Source: Vicia villosa
Taxonomy: Eukaryota > Streptophyta > Magnoliopsida > Fabales > Fabaceae
Direction: 5' to 3'
Length of the DNA: 64,000 nt
Assembly (NCBI RefSeq): GCF_029867415.1
Contig: NC_081185.1
Span: 109,269,413-109,333,412, forward strand
Shown: positions 38,157-46,498 of the stretch, in pieces
Layout: each line of letters opens with the position of its first letter
Numbering within the stretch: the first letter of the stretch is position 1
Notes under the pieces: generated by a model
What the model was told of the DNA's origin: nothing
The model's input: only the letters and a program-made list of their open reading frames with translations
The model's database searches: none
Position numbers and translations under genes: made by a program

Positions 38157-38353
38157 GGAGAACCATTGTAATCCGTGCGATTAGTGGATTAAATCCTCAG
38201 TTGAGGTAAATCATCTCTGCGGGGGTGGACTGGAGTAGCTTCGTTAACAGCGAACCAGGATAAAAATAATTGTGCAATTTATTTTTATCGTCCAAGATTT
38301 AAAGTCACACTTATTCAATCCCCCCCCTTTCTAAGTGTTTTTCTATCCTTCAA

Positions 38354-38366
38354 TTGGCATCAGAGC
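38354..38366 (+). promoter_or_regulatory. primer-binding site of the Sirevirus-type element
   Basis: TTGGCATCAGAGC begins two bases after the 5' LTR. It matches the complement of the plant initiator-Met tRNA 3' end except for one base (C for T). Confidence 0.85.
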
Positions 38367-38438
38367 GCCGGTTCTAAGGTGCAAGCACTTAACCGTGTTT
38401 AGAAAAGATTCAGGAAGAGAAAAACGCTTCAGTAAAAG

Positions 38439-40358
38439 ATGGTTGATGAAAGTGAAAAGACTACACCTACACCTGCATCTACATCTGGCTCTGCTGAGCA
38501 ATACAACGGTAACAATGGTTATACTAGACCGCCGGTATTTGATGGTGAAAACTTTGAATACTGGAAAGATAAACTGGAAAGTTACTTTCTGGGTCTAGAT
38601 GGTGATCTATGGGATCTTCTGATGGATGGTTACAAACATCCAGTAAATGCCAGTGGCGCAAAGCTGTCAAGGCAAGAAATGAATGATGATCAAAAGAAGC
38701 TTTTCAGGAATCATCATAAATGCAGAACTGTTTTGCTGAATGCTATCTCTCATGCTGAGTATGAGAAGATATCTAACAGGGAAACGGCCTATGACATATA
38801 TGAGTCCTTGAAAATGACTCATGAAGGAAATGCTCAAGTCAAGGAGACTAAAGCTCTAGCCTTAATCCAGAAGTATGAAGCCTTCAAGATGGAGGATGAT
38901 GAAGACATTGAAAAGATGTTTTCAAGATTTCAAACTCTTACTGCTGGATTGAGAGTTCTTGACAAGGGATACACCAAGGCGGATCACGTAAAGAAGATCA
39001 TCAGAAGCTTACCCAGAAGATGGGGTCCTATGGTGACTGCATTCAAGATTGCAAAGAATCTGAATGAAGTTTCTCTGGAAGAGCTTATCAGTGCCTTGAG
39101 AAGCCATGAGATTGAGCTGGATGCAAATGAGCCTCAAAAGAAAGGTAAGTCTATTGCATTAAAATCTAATATCAAGAAATGCACTAACGCTTTTCAGGCT
39201 AGAGAAGAAGATCCTGAAGAATCAGAATCTGAAGAAGAAGATGAACTGTCCATGATTTCCAGAAGGCTAAATCAACTCTGGAAGACCAAGCAAAGGAAGT
39301 TCAGAGGCTTCAGAAGTTCAAGGAAATTTGAACGTGGAGAATCTTCTGATGAAAGAAGATTTGACAAGAAGAAGGTCATGTGCTATGAATGCAATGAGCC
39401 TGGACACTACAAGAATGAATGTCCAAATCTTCAGAAGGAAAGTCCCAAGAAAAAGTTTCATAAGAAGAAAGGTCTTATGGCAACCTGGGATGAGTCAGAA
39501 GATGATTCAGAAGATGAGCAGGCCAACTGTGCGCTGATGGCTACAGAAGATGACGGATCAGAATCTACATCAGAATCAGATTCTGAAGAGGTATTTTCTG
39601 AACTTACTAGAGATGAGTTAGTGTCCGGTCTAACTGAACTTCTGGAACTCAAGTCTCAGATCAGTCTCAAATACAAAAAGCTGAAAAAGCAATTTGAATT
39701 TGAAACAAAGAAGCTTGAGTTGGAGAATTCTGAATTAAAAGAAAATCTTTTAAAATTATCCAATGATGTTGGATCTCCTTCTAATTCAGAAAAATCCACT
39801 CCTAGTCTAAACCATATTCTGAAAGAATATGATTTAAGCTTCAGAAAGTTCTTATCTAGAAGTATTGGCAGAAGTCAGCTAGCTTCTATGATATATGCTG
39901 TGTCTGGAAACAAAAGAGTCGGCATTGGTTTTGAGGGTGAAACCCCATACAAACTTGAACCTGTAGATGAAATGAAACTTACATACAAGCCATTGTATGA
40001 TCAGTTCAAGTATGGCCACTCTCATGATAATAGGCACACTTCACATGCACAAAGTTTTCACATTACACACACTAAGAAGCATGTGACACAACCTAGGAAA
40101 TATCATGAAACTCACATTAAGAATTATCATGCTGTTCCTCCTATTGCTTATAATGTCAAACCCAAGTTCAATCAGAACTTGAGAAAATCTAACAAGAAAG
40201 GACCCAAGAAAATGTGGGTACCTAAGGATAAGATTATTCCTATTGCAGATATCCTTGGCTGCAAGAAGGACAAAGCACAACATGTCATGGTACCTGGACT
40301 CTGGATGCTCACGACACATGACAGGAAGAAGGTCTATGTTCCAAGACCTGGTGCTTAA
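38439..40358 (+). CDS. Sirevirus gag polyprotein frame
   Basis: 639 codons from an ATG 86 bp after the LTR. Gag opens with a Ser/Thr/Pro-rich leader, then the conserved PPVFDGENFEYWKDKLESYF at about 28-47. A helical capsid region with YESLKMTHEG and EAFKMEDDEDIEKMFSRFQT follows. A CCHC knuckle CYECNEPGHYKNEC lies near residues 314-327, followed by an acidic tail and a Lys-rich region. The last 24 or so codons are the wrong frame relative to pol. The gag-to-pol junction is offset by one nucleotide near 40287, where the pol protease motif lies in the next frame. The start is the only ATG between the primer-binding site and the conserved gag block in this frame. Confidence 0.95.
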   Translation: MVDESEKTTPTPASTSGSAEQYNGNNGYTRPPVFDGENFEYWKDKLESYFLGLDGDLWDLLMDGYKHPVNASGAKLSRQEMNDDQKKLFRNHHKCRTVLLNAISHAEYEKISNRETAYDIYESLKMTHEGNAQVKETKALALIQKYEAFKMEDDEDIEKMFSRFQTLTAGLRVLDKGYTKADHVKKIIRSLPRRWGPMVTAFKIAKNLNEVSLEELISALRSHEIELDANEPQKKGKSIALKSNIKKCTNAFQAREEDPEESESEEEDELSMISRRLNQLWKTKQRKFRGFRSSRKFERGESSDERRFDKKKVMCYECNEPGHYKNECPNLQKESPKKKFHKKKGLMATWDESEDDSEDEQANCALMATEDDGSESTSESDSEEVFSELTRDELVSGLTELLELKSQISLKYKKLKKQFEFETKKLELENSELKENLLKLSNDVGSPSNSEKSTPSLNHILKEYDLSFRKFLSRSIGRSQLASMIYAVSGNKRVGIGFEGETPYKLEPVDEMKLTYKPLYDQFKYGHSHDNRHTSHAQSFHITHTKKHVTQPRKYHETHIKNYHAVPPIAYNVKPKFNQNLRKSNKKGPKKMWVPKDKIIPIADILGCKKDKAQHVMVPGLWMLTTHDRKKVYVPRPGA

Positions 40359-43300
40359 GTCTGGAGGAGAAGTCAAGTTTGGAGGAGATCAGAAGGGCAA
40401 GATAATTGGCTCTGGAACTATAAAGTCTGGTAACTCTCCTTCCATTTCTAATGTACTTCTTGTAGAAGGATTAACACATAACCTCTTATCTATCAGTCAA
40501 TTAAGTGACAACGGTTATGATATAATCTTTAATCAAGAGTCTTGCAAGGCTGTAAATCAGAAGGATGGCTCAATCCTATTTACAGGCAAGAGGAAGAACA
40601 ACATTTATAAGACAGATCTGCAAGATCTTATGAGTCAGAAGGTGACGTGTCTTATGTCTGTTTCTGAAGAGCAGTGGGTCTGGCACAGAAGATTAGGTCA
40701 TGCTAGTTTGAGAAAGACTTCTCAGATTAACAAACTGAATCTGGTCAGAGGACTCCCTAATCTGAAATTCAAATCAGATGCTCTTTGTGAAGCATGTCAG
40801 AAGGGCAAGTTCTCCAAACCTGCATTCAAGTCTAAGAATGTTGTTTCTACCTCAAGGCCATTAGAACTCTTGCACATTGATCTGTTTGGACCAGTCAAAA
40901 CAGCATCTGTCAGAGGAAAGAAATATGGATTAGTCATCGTAGATGATTATAGCCGCTGGACATGGGTAAAATTCTTGAAACACAAGGATGAGACTCATTC
41001 AGTGTTCTTTGATTTCTGCATTCAGATTCAATCTGAAAAGGAGTGTAAAATCATAAAGGTCAGAAGTGATCATGGTGGTGAATTTGAGAACAGATCCTTT
41101 GAAGAATTCTTCAAAGAAAATGGTATTGCCCATGATTTCTCTTGTCCTAGAACTCCACAGCAAAATGGGGTTATAGAACGAAAGAATAGGACTCTTCAAG
41201 AAATGGCCAGAACCATGATCAATGAAACCAATATGGCTAAGCATTTCTGGGCAGAAGCAATAAACACTGCATGCTATATTCAGAACAGAATCTCTATCAG
41301 ACCTATTCTAAATAAGACTCCCTATGAATTGTGGAAGAATAGAAAGCCCAACATTTCATATTTCCATCCTTTTGGATGTGTATGCTTTATTCTGAACACT
41401 AAAGATCATCTTGGTAAGTTTGATTCCAAAGCACAAAAATGTTTTCTTCTTGGATATTCTGAACGCTCAAAAGGCTACAGAGTATACAATACTGAAACAT
41501 TGGTTGTAGAAGAATCAATCAATATCAGGTTTGATGATAAGCTTGGTTCTGAAAAACCAAAGCAGTTTGATAATTTTGCAGATTGTGATATTGACATATC
41601 AGAAGTTGTTGAGCCAAGAAGCAACGCATCAGAAGCAGAACCTCTCAGAAGCAAAGAATCGGAAGATCAAGTATCAGCTTCTCTGGAGGATCTAAGCATT
41701 TCTGAAGAGCCATCTGTCAGAAGATCATCCAGACTCATCTCTGGTCATTCAGAAGATGTCATTCTTGGAAAGAAGGATGATCCAATCAGAACAAGAGCAT
41801 TCCTTAAGAACAATGCAGACTGTCAATTAGGTCTTGTATCTTTGATCGAGCCAACTTCTGTTGATCATGCTCTAGAAGATCCAGACTGGATAATTGCTAT
41901 GCAAGAAGAACTAAATCAGTTTACAAGGAATGATGTTTGGGATCTTGTTCCTAGACCAGATGGATTCAACATAATTGGTACAAAATGGGTCTTCAGAAAC
42001 AAGCTCAGTGAGAAAGGTGAAGTGGTAAGGAACAAAGCCAGACTGGTGGCTCAGGGTTATAGTCAGCAAGAAGGGATTGACTATACAGAAACCTTTGCAC
42101 CAGTGGCCAGGTTAGAATCTATTCGTCTATTAATTTCCTTTGCCACTCAACATAACATCACTCTCTATCAAATGGATGTTAAGAGTGCCTTCTTAAATGG
42201 TTATATAGATGAAGAAGTTTATGTCCATCAACCTCCTGGTTTTGAAGACTCTATGTCTCCTAATCATGTTTTTAAACTTAAGAAATCATTGTATGGATTG
42301 AAACAGGCTCCCAGAGCTTGGTATGAACGCTTAAGTTCTTTCCTTCTGGATAATGGTTTCACTAGAGGAAAAGTGGACACTACTCTCTTTTGTAAAACCT
42401 TTAAAAAGGATATCTTAATTTGTCAAATATATGTAGATGATATTATTTTTGGAACATCTAATGCTACACTTGGAAAGGAGTTTGCTAAGTCTATGCAGGC
42501 TGAGTTTGAGATGAGCATGATGGGAGAACTCAAGTATTTCCTTGGAATTCAAATAAATCAAACATCAGAAGGAACATATGTTCACCAAACCAAGTATGTG
42601 AAGGAACTTCTGAAGAAGTTTAATCTTCTGGACTGCAAAGAAGCCAAAACTCCTATGCATCCAACATGCATCCTAGGTAAGGATGAGGTAAGTAAGAAGG
42701 TAGATCAGAAGTTATACAGAGGTATGATTGGATCTCTTCTTTATCTGACTGCTTCTAGACCTGACATTCTGTTCAGTGTTTGTTTGTGTGCTAGATTCCA
42801 ATCAGATCCTAGAGAATCTCATTTAACTGCTGTTAAGAGAATTCTAAGGTATCTGAAAGGTACTACTAATGTTGGCTTAGTTTACAGAAAATCTAAAGAA
42901 TACAACTTAGTAGGATTCTGCGATGCTGATTATGCTGGAGACAGAATTGAAAGAAAAAGTACTTCAGGAAGTTGCCAATTTCTTGGAAGTCACTTAATCT
43001 CCTGGTACAGCAAGAAGCAAGCAACCATTGCTCTATCAACCACAGAAGCAGAATATGTCGCAGCTGCTGGTTGTAGTACACAGATACTCTGGATGAAGAG
43101 TCAGTTAGAAGATTATCAGATATTTGAGAGTAACATTCCTATATTCTGTGATAATACTTCTGCTATATGTTTATCTAAGAATCCTATTCTTCATTCAAAA
43201 GCTAAACATATTGAGATTAAACATCATTTCATAAGGGACTATGTTCAGAAGGGTGTTATATCTTTAAACTTTGTTGATACAGACCATCAATGGGCTGATA

Positions 43301-43377
43301 TCTTTACAAAACCCCTGGCTGAAGATAGGTTTAAGTTCATTCTGAAGAACATCAGTATGGATTTATGCCCAGAATGA
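40243..43377 (+). CDS. Sirevirus pol polyprotein frame
   Basis: 1,044 codons overlapping gag by 116 nt in the +1 frame. Domains in order are: protease WYLDSGCSRHMTG at residues 16-28; integrase zinc region WHRRLGHASL..CEACQKGK at about 147-187; integrase core with HIDLFGPV, VRSDHGGEF and QQNGVIERKNRT as the Asp, Asp and Glu sites; RT with NKARLVAQGYSQQEGIDYTE, QMDVKSAFLNGYIDEEVYVH, LYGLKQAPRAWYE and IYVDDIIFG; and RNase H with FCDADYAGDRIERKSTSG and STTEAEY, ending near ADIFTKPL. All catalytic motifs look intact. The Met at its start is probably not a real initiation codon. Expression would depend on frameshifting or on a non-mutant source element. Confidence 0.95.
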   Translation: MQISLAARRTKHNMSWYLDSGCSRHMTGRRSMFQDLVLKSGGEVKFGGDQKGKIIGSGTIKSGNSPSISNVLLVEGLTHNLLSISQLSDNGYDIIFNQESCKAVNQKDGSILFTGKRKNNIYKTDLQDLMSQKVTCLMSVSEEQWVWHRRLGHASLRKTSQINKLNLVRGLPNLKFKSDALCEACQKGKFSKPAFKSKNVVSTSRPLELLHIDLFGPVKTASVRGKKYGLVIVDDYSRWTWVKFLKHKDETHSVFFDFCIQIQSEKECKIIKVRSDHGGEFENRSFEEFFKENGIAHDFSCPRTPQQNGVIERKNRTLQEMARTMINETNMAKHFWAEAINTACYIQNRISIRPILNKTPYELWKNRKPNISYFHPFGCVCFILNTKDHLGKFDSKAQKCFLLGYSERSKGYRVYNTETLVVEESINIRFDDKLGSEKPKQFDNFADCDIDISEVVEPRSNASEAEPLRSKESEDQVSASLEDLSISEEPSVRRSSRLISGHSEDVILGKKDDPIRTRAFLKNNADCQLGLVSLIEPTSVDHALEDPDWIIAMQEELNQFTRNDVWDLVPRPDGFNIIGTKWVFRNKLSEKGEVVRNKARLVAQGYSQQEGIDYTETFAPVARLESIRLLISFATQHNITLYQMDVKSAFLNGYIDEEVYVHQPPGFEDSMSPNHVFKLKKSLYGLKQAPRAWYERLSSFLLDNGFTRGKVDTTLFCKTFKKDILICQIYVDDIIFGTSNATLGKEFAKSMQAEFEMSMMGELKYFLGIQINQTSEGTYVHQTKYVKELLKKFNLLDCKEAKTPMHPTCILGKDEVSKKVDQKLYRGMIGSLLYLTASRPDILFSVCLCARFQSDPRESHLTAVKRILRYLKGTTNVGLVYRKSKEYNLVGFCDADYAGDRIERKSTSGSCQFLGSHLISWYSKKQATIALSTTEAEYVAAAGCSTQILWMKSQLEDYQIFESNIPIFCDNTSAICLSKNPILHSKAKHIEIKHHFIRDYVQKGVISLNFVDTDHQWADIFTKPLAEDRFKFILKNISMDLCPE

Positions 43378-44016
43378 GAAGATGAGAAGTTCTCATGTAT
43401 GAGTATCTTCTGAAATGAATGTGAATTTTTTTTTAATCAGAAGTTCTGACTGAATTCTTTTAGAAATTATGATTCGGTTATTACTAACGTTTCATTGTCT
43501 AAGTTGATTCAGAACCTCTTTTAAAGCAAAACAGCTGTTACGTTTTATCTCGGGATGGTAAACCTGTCGTTACTATTCATGGATAAGCGCGCGTGCAGTT
43601 GAAGGGACGCCGACCATAGTAAATGCTTTCTTTTGTCGTTTTGTACATCTGAATCTTTTTAAATATTCTTTTTGATGTTGTGACAAAAAGGGGGAGAAAG
43701 ATAAATGATAAATGATTTGATTAAATCTATCAGTTGCTGGGTAAAGGCTCCCACACATTCACTAACAAGAACTGCAAGTTCTATATGGTTTAAGTGTTTT
43801 GCAGGTACAGAGAAGTGAAGTGAACCTTCAGAAGCAAACACCAGAAGCAAAACCATAAGCAGCGTTATTCTGTAAAAGGAATAAGCTCTTGGAAACTGAA
43901 GCAAGCTGAGTGCTGTCAAGCTTCAGAGATCAGAAGCAAGAAAGGAGATTGAATCAGAAGCACTGATAATAGAATTTGAATATCATTGTCTATCCTGTTC
44001 TGACAAAATTCTATTT

Positions 44017-44096
44017 GCTCTGATACATATAATGTTATGGCTCTGATACATTATTTGCTCTGATACATTATTTCAGCCTATATGGCTCTGATACAT
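44017..44096 (+). repeat. four copies of GCTCTGATACAT
   Basis: Perfect 12-mers begin at 44017, 44040, 44057 and 44085, with diverged versions near 44202 and 44223. The first ten bases equal the 3' end of the plant initiator-Met tRNA before its CCA. Confidence 0.9.
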
Positions 44097-44263
44097 ATAA
44101 TGTGTTCAAACATACATTTTATGTTCTAACTCGTTCATGCTGACTTTTGTCGTTTAGTTTTTGTTCTGTAACATTTCAGGATGTAGAGATGCTCTGATGA
44201 TGCTCTGGTACATTCAACAATGTTCTGATACAAATCTAGCATGAAGTGATGTTGGTAGACATT

Positions 44264-44470
44264 CAAAGTTCTGAAGCTATCCGAGGGAAGCAGAAATCAG
44301 AAGATGTGAATGTTCTAAAAGATCCAGAAAACTCAAGTTCTGAAGCTGTCCACGATGGAAGCAGGAATCAGAAGCTGTGAGTGTTCTAAGGATCTAAAGA
44401 AATTCAAGTTCTGAAGCTGTCCAATGGAAGCAGAAGTCAGAAGCTATGAATTCTCTGAAGGCAGAAGCTT
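44264..44470 (+). repeat. three imperfect ~70-bp tandem repeats
   Basis: Units begin at 44266, 44335 and 44406 with AAGTTCTGAAGCT, followed by a GGAAGCAG-AATCAGAAG block. Spacings are 69 and 71 bp. Confidence 0.8.
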
Positions 44471-44685
44471 ATATGATCGTCTCTACCGAAATAATCAGGG
44501 AAGTCTTTTATCAAAGTTCTTCGAGTATTTATTTCAGGGGGAGATTATTTATCTCAGGGGGAGATTGTTAATCTCAGGGGGAGACATATTCATATGCTTA
44601 TGCTATAGCTGTGTAATTTGTCTTTTGCCGTCTACTCTTTCTGATCGCAAATTCATATCATTTATATATGTTTTTGTCATCATCA

Positions 44686-44698
44686 AAAAGGGGGAGAT
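44686..44698 (+). promoter_or_regulatory. terminal polypurine tract of the Sirevirus element
   Basis: AAAAAGGGGGAGA abuts the 3' LTR and would prime plus-strand DNA synthesis. Similar tracts occur at about 43687, 44537, 44557 and 44577. Confidence 0.88.
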
Positions 44699-45964
44699 TG
44701 TTAGAACAAGATTTGTTCTTATCAATTATCTTAGTTTTTATGATAACAATAATATGAATTTTGCTTAAGATAATATGGTACTCTAATCCAATGTAATTTC
44801 CCTTTCAGGAAATATATAAAGAGTACGCATAATTCAGCGCTCAGAAGTTGTGTCTCAAATGGTTCAGCATGCAACATCAGAACATGGTCTGGCAAGACAT
44901 CAGAAGATGGTCGAAGCAGAATCAGAACATGGGTCTATGGAAGCATCAGAAGAACATGAGATCAGAAGCACTGAAGATCAGAAGATGGTATCACGCAACA
45001 GAAGCACTTCAAGATCAGAAGATCAGAAGATGCTATGCACCAAGCTGTTTGACTCTGATGATATTCAAACGTCGTATTCACAAACATCAGATCAGAAGGA
45101 AGTACACGTGGCAGACTACGCTGACTGACAAAAGGAACGTTAAAGCTACTAAAGGCAACGTCAGTAGACACAGCGTGAACAAGGCTCGAGGTAGTTGACA
45201 AAAGCGTATAACATTAAATGCAATGCTGTACGGAACACGCAAAGCATTAAATGCACTCAACGGTCATCTTCTCAACGCCTATAAATATGAAGTTCTGATG
45301 AGAAGCAAGGTTAACGATTTTCGCACCAATACAATTCAAATTAACTTGCTGAAACTCTGTTAAAATCTAAACTCAGAATCTTCATCTTCATCAAAGCTCA
45401 CTACATTGCTGTTGTAATATCTTAGTGAGATTAAGCTTAAACGTTAAGAGAAATATCACAGTTGTGATTATCGCTTTTAAGAAGCATTTGTAATACTCTT
45501 GAATAGATTACATTAAATTGTAAGGAACTAGAGTGATCGTGTTGATCAGTATACTCTAGGAAGTCTTGGCAGTTGGCTGAGCAGTTTGTAACTAGAGTGA
45601 TCAGGTTGATCAGTATACTCTAGAGGAAGTCTTAGGAGTGAACTAAGCCTAGAGTGATCGTGTTGATCAGTAGACTCTAGAAAAGTCTTAGAGGGTATCT
45701 AAGCAGTTGTTCCTGGAGTGATCAAGTTGTGATCAGAAGACTCTGGAAGACTTAGTTGCGGACTAAGTGGAGAACCATTGTAATCCGTGCGATTAGTGGA
45801 TTAAATCCTCAGTTGAGGTAAATCATCTCTGCGGGGGTGGACTGGAGTAGCTTCGTTAACAGCGAACCAGGATAAAAATAATTGTGCAATTTATTTTTAT
45901 CGTCCAAGATTTAAAGTCACACTTATTCAATCCCCCCCCTTTCTAAGTGTTTTTCTATCCTTCA
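44699..45964 (+). repeat. 3' LTR of the Sirevirus-type element
   Basis: 1,266 bp, the same length as the 5' LTR and nearly identical to it, with the tandem hairpin array at 45526-45768. Confidence 0.96.
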
Positions 45965-45994
45965 CTTTTCAATCTCATACTTTGTTGAAGGCAT
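45965..45994 (-). pseudogene. gag start of the left copia copy, severed by the insertion
   Basis: The first codons of gag (MPSTKYEIEK) are separated from the rest of the gene by 8.9 kb. CTTTT at 45965-45969 is the duplicated target site. Confidence 0.88.
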
Positions 45995-46019
45995 CTTCTC
46001 CACGCTCACCGCACCAATT

Positions 46020-46455
46020 TGTTGTGAAAAACGATACCAATAACAAAGTATAATAGGGAATTAGGGAAGAGAATAAGAACACAAGAATTGGTTATAACTG
46101 CTATTCTTTTACTTTCTCTTAAAACAAGATTACAAGTTTACAAGAATAACAAATAACCTCTCTCACCCTAAATTAGGATTTGCAGCTTAGCAATGATGAG
46201 AGACTAGTATGCTATTTATAATAAAACCTAACATACTAACTAATGGGCTTTTTCAGCAAGGCCCATTACACAAGCCAACTTAATAAACAAGCTAACTTAA
46301 CAAATTAGGGTTTAAACACTAAAACCTAATTTAACATGCTAACAACCCTAGCATCTTCGACACAAGCATGTGAACAACCTTCGACATCATGCTTAACCCT
46401 GTCGAACCAAGAAGCTACCCTTCGGCCATACTAGAGTTCGATCCAATATCTCACA
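46020..46455 (-). repeat. middle LTR of the compound copia element
   Basis: 436 bp, shared by both interiors. Near its left end it matches the right LTR (G at 46057, C at 46101). Near its right end it matches the left LTR (C at 46392). Confidence 0.95.
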
Positions 46456-46498
46456 AATCTCCACCTTGGATCTAACTCTACAACATCAAGGGAACACA

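Larger units (their letters stand above)
37087..38352 (+). repeat. 5' LTR of the Sirevirus-type element
   Basis: 1,266 bp. By eye it differs from the 3' LTR at one base (GTTTTGATG versus GTTTTTATG near 37128 / 44740). It contains a TATA-box CTATAAATAT at 37667-37676 and a four-unit tandem array at 37914-38156. Confidence 0.96.
43378..44698 (+). other. Sirevirus 3' non-coding interior
   Basis: 1.3 kb between pol and the 3' LTR with no env-like frame. It contains a first polypurine tract near 43687, GCTCTGATACAT repeats, a three-unit ~70-bp tandem repeat, three spaced CAGGGGGAGA motifs and the terminal polypurine tract. Confidence 0.9.
37087..45964 (+). mobile_element. complete Sirevirus-type Ty1/copia element, TSD CTTTT
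   Basis: An 8,878-bp plus-strand element with two 1,266-bp LTRs, both beginning TGTTAGAACA and ending ATCCTTCA. It is flanked by CTTTT at 37082-37086 and 45965-45969. A primer-binding site resembling the initiator-Met tRNA complement (TTGGCATCAGAGC) follows the 5' LTR. Gag and pol frames, a 1.3-kb non-coding 3' interior and several polypurine tracts follow. Long gag, strong similarity to SIRE-type pol, and multiple polypurine tracts are hallmarks of the Sirevirus lineage. No env-like frame is present. It inserted in antisense orientation into the gag of the left compound copy. Confidence 0.95.

Noticed and set aside
43378..44698. An env-like ORF, as in some Sireviruses
   Set aside because: No long frame or membrane-like segment occurs between pol and the 3' LTR. 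The longest frame (44424-44768) runs into the LTR and has no motif.
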